DNA from: Sceloporus undulatus
Taxonomy: Eukaryota > Chordata > Lepidosauria > Squamata > Phrynosomatidae
Reading direction: 5' to 3'
Assembly: GCF_019175285.1 (NCBI RefSeq)
Contig: NC_056527.1
Coordinates: 71,911,937 to 71,975,936, forward strand
Length of the DNA: 64,000 bases
In this document: positions 44,129-55,010 of the stretch, in pieces
Numbering within the stretch: position 1 is the stretch's first letter
Layout of the letters: the number at the start of each line of letters is the position of its first letter
The notes under the pieces: generated by a model
What the model was told of the DNA's origin: nothing
What the model saw: only the letters and a program-made list of their open reading frames with translations
Database searches by the model: none
Position numbers and translations under genes: made by a program

Positions 44129-44633
44129 CTCCAATTTTGGCCCTGAAAGAAATATCTGGGACAGCTCTAGTGTTCCATTGTTGGTCCTGGCTTACATCTT
44201 CTAATAGTAATGAGGATCTTCTCTTGGTAATCTGGCCTGTCCAGTGTGGGACAGGTGTCCCCTGTTGTGACTGCACATCTTTGTCACTTGTCTGTATTTC
44301 AATGTTTTCTCCATATGGGATTTGCTGATATGCTTTTATTTCAGCTACAGCTCTTGGGCTCAAAAATCCTGAGCAAGGGTTAATTACTGACACATCATCT
44401 CGGTGTGGAGCTAAGAGGTAGCTTTTATCTTCAGGAGGTATAATAGGACTAGATTTTAGAAAAGCACCGCTGTACTTGTTGCCGAAACTGGGAAATAAAT
44501 GTCTATTTTCTGGTCCCCTCACAAATGGCATGTACATTCTCTTTAGCAGACCTTCATACTGTTGTTGATGCATCTTGTGAAGTGAATCCATTGGAAGAGG
44601 ACTGAACTGTTTTGCAGTGACCTGAGAAGCCAT
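44129..44633 (-). CDS. SPMIP7: SPMIP7-like exon 1 (start codon exon)
   Basis: Begins with ATG at 44633-44631 in a fair Kozak context (G at -3 and +4) and runs open for 168 codons. It ends at a strong donor, GGAG then GTAAAT, at 44129/44128, leaving phase 1. The product is soluble and rich in Pro, Ser and Gln. It includes YMPFVRGPENRHLFPSFG near residue 35 and DDVSVINPCSGFLSP near residue 80. Reading on through the donor adds only a short low-quality tail, so the splice is preferred. A GTG just upstream would add one residue, but ATG is the natural start. An X-box-like motif lies about 210 bp upstream. Confidence 0.8.
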
Positions 44634-44639
44634 CACAAT

Positions 44640-45375
44640 TTTTTAAAAATATTGTTTCTAATTAGAGGGAGTTCTGATTGTATCCAGCAGCTCTTATAAA
44701 ATTAGAGATCATTCAGCAAAAAGCACAGAGTCACAATTGAAAAGCCAGGATCTCCTTTTGTACATTTAAAAATATTAATGTAAGAAAACAGCAGACCAGG
44801 AAAGGAATGATGTTGCTAAGTGAGCAAAAGAGTTTCCTTGTTGCTTAGTGACAATGGAACATTAGCACACAGTGAAACCTTTAGAAGTATATTCCATAAT
44901 GATCTGAATATCTTGGAGAAAATGGGGCAGACCTTTTTGATTGATGGGTGAAGTAATTGTTCCATCTGCTTGATACACAAAACTACCTTTTATTGTGCTG
45001 TATTTCAGTTAGCCTACACTTTAAAGTGAGGTTCAAAGGTAATAATCACTTTACATAACATCATTTTGCCTTTCTAATTTTCTTTGGTTACATTTTAGGA
45101 ACAGAGTTTTACAAGATCAGTGAAGAAAAAGTACAGAAGTTCTACAGTGTTTCTGAAATGTCTATTTTCAAATATATAAATTAGGTGCAATGGAACATCG
45201 CATAATTGTCGCTTACTATCTGATGTTCTGTTGTTGGCTGTTTATCGATCCATTTCCTGTATTGCTATGTACTGTATATGTATTATCCTACTTGTGAGTA
45301 TGTATTTTCCCTGGATAATGATTAACCTTCCATTATGAAGCCAAGCCCTCCCTCCAGTCCATCTGCCTTGGTCCA
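44640..45375. other. 5' flank of SPMIP7-like gene
   Basis: Unique-looking AT-rich DNA. No TATA box in a convincing place. An X-box-like motif at 44840 is the only candidate site. Confidence 0.4.
44840..44852. promoter_or_regulatory. Candidate RFX X-box upstream of SPMIP7-like gene
   Basis: The 13-mer GTTGCTTAGTGAC fits the X-box consensus RYYNYY-N(1-3)-RRNRAC with one spacer base. It lies about 210 bp before the start codon. RFX factors drive many ciliary and sperm-flagellar genes through such sites. A near copy (GTTGCTAAGTGAG) lies about 30 bp further upstream. The consensus is degenerate and expected by chance about once per kilobase, so this is suggestive only. Confidence 0.35.
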
Positions 45376-45379
45376 GGCC

Positions 45380-45570
45380 TCGGAGGTTGAGAGGAACTGC
45401 TGGACCTCTTACCCTTTCCCGTCACCACCCCCTTCTCCTTCTGTGTCTTGTCTTTCTAGATTGTAAGCCTGAGGGCAGGGAACCGTCTAACTATAAAGAT
45501 TGCATGTACAGCGCTGTGTAAATTTACAGCGCTTCATAAATAAAGGTTAATAATAATAATAATAATAAGA
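45380..45570 (+). repeat. L2-tailed SINE-like repeat
   Basis: TAGATTGTAAGCCTGAGGG, then the hairpin AGCGCTG/CAGCGCT (45510-45516, 45527-45533), ATAAATAAAG and (AAT)n. Plus-strand counterpart of the copies at 11640 and 24785, with a different stem. Confidence 0.8.
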
Positions 45571-47280
45571 GAGTGCTTGACTCTGAAATATTTTAACATA
45601 GTACATCCTTGGAATCTCTCAACCATCCTTACCTGGAAACTTCAAAACAGACTCCAGTTTTCTTGAAAAGCAGTATATAAGCTGTTAAATTGCTGCTTCT
45701 TGGCTCCAACCTTATTTAGGCAGCCATCTCCAATAACTTGCAGTCACCAGGTATCGGTGGCATCCCTACCCCGGTGTCATCCAGTGTAGAAGGCTGCTAG
45801 GGGGAGGGGGGACAGCAGCCAAAAGATAATGCTCATCCCTTTCCCTTTCCCACAACAGCAGCCTCCTCATGAGGAGACCTTCACAGCTGCAGCAAAGTAA
45901 AACTGGACACATTTGGCTGTCTCTGATCTTTGCCCCTTCTCACCTCACAGTGGGAAGAGGGCCCAATAGAGTGCAGATTGCACCACCGCCTTGTGATGTC
46001 ACTGCAGATATCAGCATTAAATTGCTCAAAAAGCATGGAATTTTTATATCTTAATTTAATGCGGCACAACAATATTCCCACTGAAAACCACACTTCTACT
46101 AACACAAATTTTGAAATGTCAGAAGGAAAAGGAAAGTAGAAGACAAAATGGAGCAAGTAAAATGCAGGTTATGGTCTATAATATTCCCTGAAAGATCATC
46201 TTGTTACCCTAAAAGGTGGGGGGACTTGGGGCCCGCACCAGCAGTGTCAGTTTCTCCTTGGTACTTAGGGGAGGGGAATTACTAGCTCAAAAGGATGTCT
46301 GCAAGAGGTGGGTAACTTAAGGGGCTCTTTCCATCTATGTATACCAGTACGCACTGAAAAAAGACTCTGGTTTTAATAAATAAGAGAGTTTTATTTTAGA
46401 GATTTGCACAGATGAACGCAAACACAAAACCAATGCAATTTTTAAAAACAGAGGTCAGACAGCGAGAAATTGGAAATTATTTTTCAATTAAATTATAAAA
46501 CATAGATTAAATATATCCATACTTTTTGTAATCAAAAACAAAATCTCAATCCAGAATTGCTCTCTTCATAGACTTCCATTTTGTTCATCATACTACATAA
46601 AACACATCTTCTTTCCACCTTAAAGTTGGGAATTAAAGGGGTTGAAGATAACCATTCCTAAAGAGAGGATTCCAAAGACATTCCAGATAAGAGTCTGAGG
46701 GCGACACAGTGAGTGAGAGAGACCCAATGGGTCTGTGGGCAAACTGTGAGCAAAAAAGCTATGTTTGATTTCTTAGCCTTGAGGGGTACAGTACTATCCT
46801 GCAGTATTACAAAGTTGTGATGGTTTTCCAAAGAAATTAACAAGAGGACTCTGGAGTTCTGATAGCTTTAATACTGGCGTAACAAAACACTTATTGCATT
46901 TGTGACAACCCCTGAATAGTTGCATAGGAAGGGTATAGGAACACTGCCTGGGGTGAGGAGGTATTGTACTTAACTGCCTTGCGATGGGATGTGTTCAGTC
47001 CCCACTGCATGCCTATATGCCTAGGGGAGAACGGAGTGCTCAGCAAACCTATTTAACTTCTTTAGTACTATCTAGATCTTTCACATGTCCTTGGACAAGC
47101 TTGAATTTTCCATGTGAAACTTCCTAGAGTTCCACAGGTCATCGTGACCTCTCAAAAACATACATGATGCCAGATATCAAATATGAAAATATGAAATCGC
47201 ATATTCAGAAAGAGGGGATTTGAGTATGGTAACTATGTATTTGTCCAACACTTCCATAATTTTATACCACTATTTGACAT
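45571..47280. other. Intergenic DNA, mostly unrecognised
   Basis: No exon or known family recognised, except the 47095-47245 repeat. Short ORFs lack conserved motifs. Confidence 0.4.
47095..47245 (-). repeat. Unclassified interspersed repeat, copy 2
   Basis: The reverse complement matches 19903-20015: TTGATATCTGGCATCATG and TTTTTGAGAGGTCACGATGA. Confidence 0.55.
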
Positions 47281-47286
47281 GTTATA

Positions 47287-47486
47287 AGTTAGCAATAGCA
47301 AGTACATTTCTATACCACTTATTAGTGCACTTAAGCACTCCCAATCTGGGTATTCTTTTTAGCAACCTTGGAAGGATGCAAGCCTGAGGCAATCTTGAGC
47401 CCTTTTGCTGGTATTGAACTCGCAACCTTATGGTTTTGAGCGAGTGGCTGCAGTACAGGCATTTAACCACTGCGCCACCAGGGCTC
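47287..47486 (-). repeat. tRNA-derived SINE with L2-type tail
   Basis: Minus strand: GAGCCCTGGTGGCGCAGTGG head, GGTTGCGAGTTCAATACC B-box-like text, body as at 17225. The tail is diverged (GTGCACTAATAAGTGG). Confidence 0.85.
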
Positions 47487-47597
47487 CTTATGTTTATGTC
47501 TTTTGTTGAAGAAATTCTGAGAAATATATTCTTTCACCACTGTATGTGACAATCATAGTAATTTCACTGCATACATACTTACTAATATATATATTAG

Positions 47598-50500
47598 TCC
47601 CCGAAGACGGCAGCACCTGCGGGGAAGAGTGCGCCCGTGCGAGGAGGACACGATCTGTGCCCACACGGCATTGAGAAGGGGGAGGCGCCGGTGGGAGCGG
47701 CAACCTCAAAAGTCGGCCCGCCGGCTCCCTGAAGACGCCAGCACCTGCGGGGAAGAGCGTGCCTGCGCGAGGACATTTAGTCGCGCCCATGTAGAGGTTA
47801 AGAATTTTATTGCAGTCTGACACTGATTAGATCTAAAACATCTTGAATCAGAGGAACTCTTGCTGATATTAATAGGGAGATTGAAGATAATACCTCTATC
47901 TCATTTAGAATTCTTTTTAGGCACTACTGGATTGCTAATTTTATTTAATTGTTTGCCAATACTGCTTGCCAACTTTTGCTTGCCAATATAGAAGCCAGCT
48001 GATTAACAGCTGTGCAATCTAACTTAATTTATGGCACCATTTAAACTGGCAATATTAGAGTTTTCTCTTTTTTCCATCTATTGCCTTATATTGGTATATA
48101 TTATGATGGCAAACTTACCAGAGGTACAACAACTTAAGAACAATGTAGAGGAAATTGTTGTTATGAGAAAGGAGGATACTGATATTGATGTTAAGACCAA
48201 AATCGTTCAGGGAGCACCAATAAGAGTTGTGCGGGGCATGGGGAGATATAGCGTTAACAGGCTGAACAAAACATCTAGAGGAAGATGAGATCGATGTTTA
48301 ATATCCATCCCGTCTTCCAGTCTCCCTGTTAACCTGAAAGAACCGAGGATCGTCCCTAACATACCACAGACCCTTACCTTGCTCCTATGTAATGCTAGGT
48401 CGGTGAAAAATAAATCACACATTATATATGATCTATTAGATGATGAGAATGCTGACCTAGCATGCATCACAGAAACCTGGCTGGGGGAGGATAGTTGTGT
48501 GACCTGGGCTAAAACTCTCCCAGCTGGGTATGTAGTGAAGGAGCAGATTAGGGAAAGTGGACGAGGGGGAGGTGTGGCCGTGGTCCATAAAAGTCATCTT
48601 ACCTTGACCAGGAACTCAGTCTCGAAACTGAGACACATCGAGTGTATTTACCTGACTCTAAAGGCCAAGGACAGTATATAGGGATTTTGTTGATCTACTG
48701 TCCACTCTGTAGCCTAACAGACTCCCTGGCCGAGCTGACACAGCTGGTCTCCGAGCTGGTGTTGGAGTCCCCCAGGCTCCTTGTCCTGGGGGATCTCAAC
48801 ATCCCCTTTGAGGCCGGCTCATCAGATCCAACTGGTGCGGCTCGGCAGTTAATGGATTCCATGACAGCCATGGGCCTGTCCCAATTGGTCTTGGGTCCAA
48901 CACATTGTGCGGGTAATACACTAGATGTGGTCTTTAGTTCGGACCGAGAATGTCCGTAGGTGGAAGTGAACGATATTTCCCCCCTGTCGTGGACGGACCA
49001 TTTTCTGGTCAAAGTAGGACTGAAGGCTGCAATCCAAAAACCCCTCGGGGGTGGAGGACCTATTAGAATGGTCCGCCCTCAAAGGCTGATGTAACCCAAA
49101 AGGTTCCAAGAAGCCCTAGAGGGAATTATGTTTGGGAACGATGGCGATTCAGTTGAAACCCTGGTTAATAACTGGAATGAGAACCTTACTGGGGCAATAG
49201 ACAATATCACTCCTGAGCGTCCTTACCAGCCCACTCCTAATAGAAGAGCATGGTATACAAAAGATCTACACCAGATGAAACGGGCTGCGCAATGACTAGA
49301 GCGCTACTAGCAGAAACATCAACGCATATCTGACAAGGCACTCCATGAGAACATGTTACGTTCCTATGGAGTGGCAATCAATGCAGCAAAGAATTTATTC
49401 TGTGCTGCAGGGATTTCATCGGCAGAGTCTCGTCCAGCAGAGCTGTTCAGGGTGGTTAGGGAACTAACTCAACCACCGGCCACCCTGAGCCCTTTATTAG
49501 AACCAACTATAGCCTGCTGTGACGCTTTTAATGACTTTTTTGCCGATAAAATCTCTCAGATGAGGGCTGATCTCGACGGTGGTCTTTAGACAGAATCACT
49601 AGGAGAGGTATCCAGTGCCTCTGGGTACAGGATTAAACTGGATCACTTTGAACAGGTGAATATCGATGACGTGGACAAGCTCCTTGGCTGTGTGAAAAGA
49701 ATACCTGTCCTCTCAACCCTTGCCCATCTTGGTTGACCACTCAGGGAGGAGATGTAATAAAAACTTCATTACAGCTTATAATCAATACATCTCTTCGGGA
49801 GGGTATATTTCCATCTGCCTTAAAACAGGCTAGAGTGAAACCACTTTTGAAGAAACCCTCCCTAGACCCCTTGCAGATGAGCAATTATAGACCGGTCTCC
49901 TTACTACCTTTTTTGGGCAAGGTGATTGAGAGGGAAGTCGCCTTTCAATTCCAAGCTGTCTTGGACGAAACATATTATCTGGACCCATTTCAAACTGGCT
50001 TCAGGGCAGGATATGGAGTCGAGACTGCCATGGTCGCCTTAGTCGATGATCTTCGTCTGAGTATCGACAGGGGAAGTGTGACCCTGTTGGTGCTCTTGGA
50101 CATCTCAGCGGCCTTTGATACCATAGACCATGGTATCCTTCTGGTACGCCTGAGAGAGTTGGGTATCGGGGGCACTGCGCTCTAGTGGTTCCGCTCCTAC
50201 CTCTCGGGAAGATCCCAGATGGTGGGGCTGGGGAACAGTTGCTCTCGGAAAGGGGAGCTGACATCTGGCATCCCCCAGGGCGCCATTCTGTCCCCCATGC
50301 TGTTTAATATTTACATGAAGCCGCTGGGACAGTTCATCCGGAAACATGGAGCACGGTGTTATCAGTACGCTGATGACATCCAGATCTATCTCACCATGTC
50401 TCCGACTGATACAGTGACTAAGGATGGCATCTCTCCTCTGGATGCCTGTCTGGAGTCAGTAATGGGCTGAAAGAGGGAAAACAAACTCAAGCTGAATCCA

Positions 50501-51434
50501 GAGAAAACAGAGGTACTCGTGATAGGTACCCCAAGTCTAGACAGTGGAATTTGTCATCCAGTCCTGGATGGGGTCACACTTCCCCTAAAGGACAAAGTTT
50601 GCAGTTTGGGAGTACTCCTGGACTCATCCCTACAGTTATCATCACAAGTGGATGCGATGGCCAGGAGTGCTTGGTACCAGCTTCGGCTGATACGCCAACT
50701 GTGTCCCTGCCTAGACCGAAAGGACCTTGAAACAGTAGTACATGCACTGGTAACCTCTCATTTAGATTTCTGTAATGCGCTCTACATGGGGCTACCTTTG
50801 TACCAGGTTCAGAAGTTTCAGCTAGTTCAAAACACTGCAGCTAGATTGGTCACTGGAATTTCAAGGTCGGACCACATAACACCTGTATTAAGATCTCTTC
50901 ACTGGCTGCCAATTAGCTTCCAGGCTCAATACAAAGTATTGGTTATTACCTATAAAGCCCTATATGGCTTGGGCCCGAGTTACTTGAGGGAACGCCTCTC
51001 CTTACATAATCCACCCCACACTCTCAGAACTACAGGGAAGCTTTTACTCGAGTACCCTAGGGTGAGACTAACATCAACTCACCAAAGAGCTTTTACAGTG
51101 ATAGCTCCTATGTATTGGAATAAACTCCCGGAAGAGATTCGACTTAGTTCTACTTTGGAAGCCTTTAAGAAGGCGTTAAAAACCCATCTCTTCTGGCTAG
51201 CATTTCCTCTCGACTCTTTATAAAGAATTATTCCCTAATAGAGGTTTACCTCAAGATGTTTAATTATGACCATTTGGGTTTACGCCTGTTTATATGCTGT
51301 TTTTAATAAATTTGTATTGGAATTGTACTTGTATTTATAATTATATTGTGGTATGATGTGATACATGTATATTCGACTGAACTGTAAACCGCTTTGATCT
51401 TGCTGGAGAAGCGGTATATAAATAAAGTTTTATT
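47598..51434 (+). repeat. Full-length L2 LINE with target duplication
   Basis: Flanked by ATATATATATTAG (47585-47597) and the same word at 51437-51449. GC-rich 5' UTR with a 130-bp unit about 1.4 times. Endonuclease from 48370 (LLCNARSVKNKSHI, ITETWLGEDS, LVLGDLNIPFE), RT from 49860 (NYRPVSLLPFLGKVIE, FQTGFRAGYGVETA, LLDISAAFDTIDHGIL, GIPQGAILSPMLF, YADDIQIY), and an intact 234-codon C-terminus (50519-51223, ITPVLRSLHWLPI). About eight stops and at least two frameshifts. The 3' hairpin is at 51388-51415. Confidence 0.92.
51388..51415 (+). other. L2 3'-end RNA hairpin
   Basis: Arms ACCGCTT (51388-51394) and AAGCGGT (51409-51415) pair fully. TATAAATAAAG follows. Copies of the same structure with other stem bases end the SINE and L2 pieces at 17247-17272, 21567-21592, 24808-24839, 21347-21374 and 45510-45533. 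Eel L2 (UnaL2) is known to need such a hairpin for its RT. Confidence 0.8.
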
Positions 51435-51449
51435 ATATATATATATTAG

Positions 51450-51720
51450 GATAGCTTATTTAATAATTAAATATGACTCTGGTGATAAAGGATATTGCAT
51501 GTATAAGTTTTCTGAATTATTATATGTATTTTTGGACCAACACTTTTATAAGCGGACAGGTCCACCACATATGGTACAATGAGCCAGCTTCTATCTTTTC
51601 CAATTTTATATATTTCATTCAATCTTACTGGAATATAATATCAAATGTTGGTGATTTTTTTTTAAAAAAAACTATTTTAAGTCTTCGGATGCTGAAAAGA
51701 GTTGTATATATTCTTGTCAT
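51450..51720 (-). repeat. L1 LINE ORF2 C-terminal fragment
   Basis: Minus strand: EAGSLYHMWWTCPLIK with flanks, the L1 zinc-knuckle-like block, decayed. Confidence 0.7.
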
Positions 51721-52700
51721 TACCTTTGAGAATTGACTGTTAATGAGAAAAGGGTTTTTTATGGTGCTGTAATATTTCTCATCTATGTTTTATAGCAAGC
51801 TTTTAAATGGCTTTAATTTTGTTTAATTTTTGTAGTCTCTGTTTTTGAATGTTTTTAATTATATGTTTTTATTGTAATTTATTCTTTCTTATGGGCCACC
51901 TTGACTCATGGGCCACCTTGATGGATGGATGGGATTATTACTTTTATGTTCTGTCTATGTGGGAGAGCAGTGGATGGGGATGGTAGCTAAATGGGAAAAC
52001 ATACAGAAAGGGTTAAGCAACACCCATATTCTGATCTGCTGCTCTTCTGCTTAATATTACAGTCTTCATGGGATGGTAAAAAAACAGGTCAAGAGGCCTG
52101 TTTAAGGACAAGTTACATATTTTTTTTACTCAGTGTGACAGCCAGTTTCTCACATTGCACAGTAATAAATCATGGCTTGCCACCAAGGGTTATTCAATTT
52201 GAACTTGAACACAAACAGAACTTTCTCAATACATGTGCAGGGTGTTATATTAGCAATACTGGCTTGCAACATGCACAGTTCATGATAGACATACACCTGG
52301 TGTGTGAGTACTTTATATTGTACAATATATCTGCATGGCCTTTCTTAAGAACCAGGCTGGACATGTCATCATGCCTTCAGTATTACACAGAATAAAACTG
52401 GGACACATGTGCCTGAGCAACATCAGAGTGTGGTCATAAGGGTAGGGTTGTCACTAGCTGGGTGTGGGTGTGTAGGACACACCAGGTGACATCCTAAGGG
52501 GTGTGTGTAACATTGTTGCTCCCCAAACATCTGCCTTTTGATAGAAAGGGGCTATGGTGTTCACCTGTGTCTTCTGAAAATGCTGGAGCTCAGTGGAATA
52601 GATGGTGTGAGTGGGGTACGACTCAATGGGAGGAGAAAGAAGAGCCCCTATTTTTAGATTTTTAAAAAAATAATTTTATTAAACATTTTAAAATCACTAC
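51721..52700. other. Intergenic DNA, mostly unrecognised
   Basis: A possible L2-type 3' remnant near 51830-51930 (TATGGGCCACCTTGA, duplicated). No gene signal otherwise. Confidence 0.35.
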
Positions 52701-52789
52701 ATAACATGCAATACCCAATTTTCTCATTCACAACTTACACAAATACCTATTTTACACAAACTCATATTTTCAAACATACTTATATTTTT

Positions 52790-52985
52790 CTGGTTTTTTT
52801 CTGGCTATGTGGCCATGTTCTAGAAGAGTTTCTTCCTAACGTTTTGCCATCATCTGTGGCTGGCATTTCTCTGCCAGCCACAGATGCTGGCAAAACGTCA
52901 GGAAGAAACTCTTCTAGAACATGGCAACATAGCCCGAAAAACCCACAAAAAACTATGGATACTGGCCATGAAAGCCTTTGACTCT
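52790..52985. repeat. Penelope-like terminus, fold-back
   Basis: Arms TATGTGGCCATGTTCTAGAA and the inverse TTCTAGAACATGGCAACATA flank a GCCAGCCACAGATGCTGGC centre. The outer text GGCCATGAAAGCCTTTGACT is the Penelope end. Same family as 11193-11375. Confidence 0.75.
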
Positions 52986-53442
52986 ATCTATATTATTTTA
53001 CAATCTTTCCTTGTCCTTGGTTTATTTGGCAAAGGTGGCCATCATCTACTGTTCCATTTCTGTTTCTTTCCACTGACTACCGTCCCTTATCTCTCTCTCA
53101 TCTTCTATAAACCTTCCTCTTTAAACTTTCTTCCTTTCCTCCTCTCTCCCACACGCCAGTTTCTATCTTCTCTAACCTTATCTAACTTCAACTTCCCATC
53201 TCACACCATCAATTCACTTAATCTAACCCTTAATCACTTTCTTACACCTTCTTCTTCATTCGTACCTTACTTCCTTTCCATCATCTGCCAATTTATCTTT
53301 CCCTCTGTCGTTGGCTTTCTATTATTGGTATATTATTGCTAACCACATCTACTTAAGTTGTTATAATTTTGCTTTTGATTATTATTAAGCTCAGTTATAC
53401 TTGTCCTGTTAAATTACTATCATTGCCTTCCTATTTTTCTAT
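52986..53442. other. Pyrimidine-rich unclassified DNA
   Basis: C/T-rich on the plus strand with a motif-free 152-codon ORF (52884-53342). Perhaps L1 untranslated DNA on the minus strand, not shown. Confidence 0.35.
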
Positions 53443-54591
53443 GGACCTTATCACACGTGGGGGGGGGGGGGGGTTTGCAGCTCAGATCCGCAGTCACTCT
53501 TGTTCTAGCAATGCAAGGCATGATTTTTTTCACACCAGATCCAGCGTGACTCCTGTCTAGCAATGCGAATTAAGGTTAAAACGTGATGTTTTACCACACC
53601 TGGTTGTCTTTCTGTTGCCCTTTCGAATTGAGGAGGAAGCAAGGTCAGTTCTATTCCAAGCAAGTCATGTGATGTGGATTCAAGCAAAGGAGAGTGAGTG
53701 CACATTGTATTACCACACTGGAGGGTTCAACTATTCGAATCGGCACCCTTGCACATGCTCAGTGGGGCTCTGGATGCTGTCCTCCTTCCCTGCCCCCTCC
53801 TTAGCTGTCATCCTTCATGGGGTGAAGAAGCAGTGAGGGGATGATGGGATAGCTCGCTGGGTTCACTGGGGTCAGGATCGGGATGCAGAAGGCAGGGGAT
53901 GATGGGATAGCTTCTGGAGCCAGGATCGGGATGCAGGAGAAGGCAGAGGATGATGGGATAGCTCTCTGGGGGTCCCTGGGGCCAGGATCAAGATGCAGGA
54001 GAAGGCAGGAGATGATGGGCTAGCTCGCTGGGGCCAGGATTGGGATGCAAGAGAAAGCAGGGGATGATGGAATAGCTCACTGGGGTTCACTGGGGCCAGG
54101 ATCGGGATGCAGGAGAAGGCAGAAGATGATGGGCTAGCTCGCTGGGGCCAAGATTGGGATGCAGGAGAAGGCAGGGGATGATGGAATAGCTCGCTGGAGT
54201 TCACTGGGGCCAGGATTGGGATGCAGAAGGCAGGGAATGATGGGATGGGTTGCAGGGTGGCAGAGGGGGCGAGATGGCATGAAGGAGGAGGAGGGGGATG
54301 ACGAAGTAGGATGCAGGGGGCCAAGGGGGTGACATCGGAGTGGTTTTCCACACCAGACCAATTCGCAATGCAATCGAAGTGAGCCTGGAAGCCTGTGAAG
54401 TCACTTTTCGGTTTTACCAAAATGAGGGGTCACTTTGGAATCACTGCGGAAGCACCTCGCAAGGAGCTCCCATAGAAAGGAATGGTATCTGATAACACAT
54501 TCACGTTATGACATGAATGTGCATTGTTGGAAGTGCAGTCATGTCAGAACTGAGCCGGAAAATCTCCAAGAAGCTCCGTGTGATATGCTCC
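53443..54591. mobile_element. 1.15-kb TIR element carrying a minisatellite
   Basis: Ends GGACCTTATCACACG (left) and GGAGCATATCACACG (read from right), flanked by TAT (53440-53442, 54592-54594). A poly-G run lies at 53459-53472. From 53870 to 54240 a 52-62-bp unit (GGATCGGGATGCAGGAGAAGG, GATGATGGGATAGCTC) repeats about seven times. No transposase. The TIR matches the MITE at 2605-2707. Confidence 0.7.
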
Positions 54592-54639
54592 TATCTTGTT
54601 TCTTACTAATCTGGGGCCTATGCTTCTTCGCTAAGCTAT

Positions 54640-55010
54640 CCTAATTTAGTTTCCAATTCTTTATTCATCATATTTAACAAATAAAATTCTGGTTTCATTT
54701 GCATGTTAATTTTTAATATGTTATTTATTGTGTTGTTCACCATTATCCAATATTTCTTTATTTTTTTGCAGGACCACTAACAGTGGTAAAATATTCCTAA
54801 TTCTTCCTTACATTTCTAGCATAAATTGCTATTATTTCTGTATATTTTTGAATTTTGTTGGGGTCAAATACCACCAGAAGTACATTTTATAATAATTTTC
54901 CCATAGATTTTGCAATACTGTGTATTTTGTTACATTTCCCATACATTTTCTCATTTGTTTAAATCCAGCGGATGTCCTGTATTTTTTGCTTATTGTATCA
55001 TTCCTTCTTT
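54640..55010 (-). repeat. L1 LINE ORF2 C-terminal fragment
   Basis: Minus strand: YYKMYFWWYLTPTKFKNIQ, then a zinc-knuckle-like CKEELGIFYHC text. Interrupted by the TIR element next to it or separate from the 51.5-kb piece. Confidence 0.65.

Larger units (their letters stand above)
1658..44633 (-). other. SPMIP7: SPMIP7/SPATA48-like gene, six recognised exons
   Basis: Gene span on the minus strand. Coding exons: 44129-44633, 18151-18217 (or to 18224), 17589-17727, 15430-15497, 9698-9739 and 1658-1766. Each internal border has AG acceptor and GT donor dinucleotides. Phases chain as 1, 2, 0, 2, 2, giving about 309 codons to the TAG. Blocks such as YMPFVRGPENR, VSVINPCSGFLSP, KARKYMYTSTTQR, YEEVPWDRILLPK and DLWNRFQRRSF look conserved, with no signal peptide or membrane segment. 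I relate it from memory to sperm microtubule inner protein 7 (SPATA48, C7orf72), which lines flagellar doublet microtubules. VWC2 lies upstream on the same strand, as in human 7p12. The human protein is, as I recall, about 440 residues, so exons beyond the left edge are likely. The name is inferred; the exon structure is seen. Confidence 0.72.

Noticed and set aside
46203-46910. Possible LTR (TGTTACCC to TGTGACA)
   Set aside because: TG and CA ends are present, but there are no matching flanks and no second copy. Not enough to call.
52884-53342. 152-codon plus-strand ORF
   Set aside because: Begins in the Penelope fold-back and continues in C/T-rich DNA. No domain or splice support.
53872-54420. 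182-codon minus-strand ORF with repeating peptide
   Set aside because: It is a translation of the minisatellite inside the TIR element; no start context or homology.
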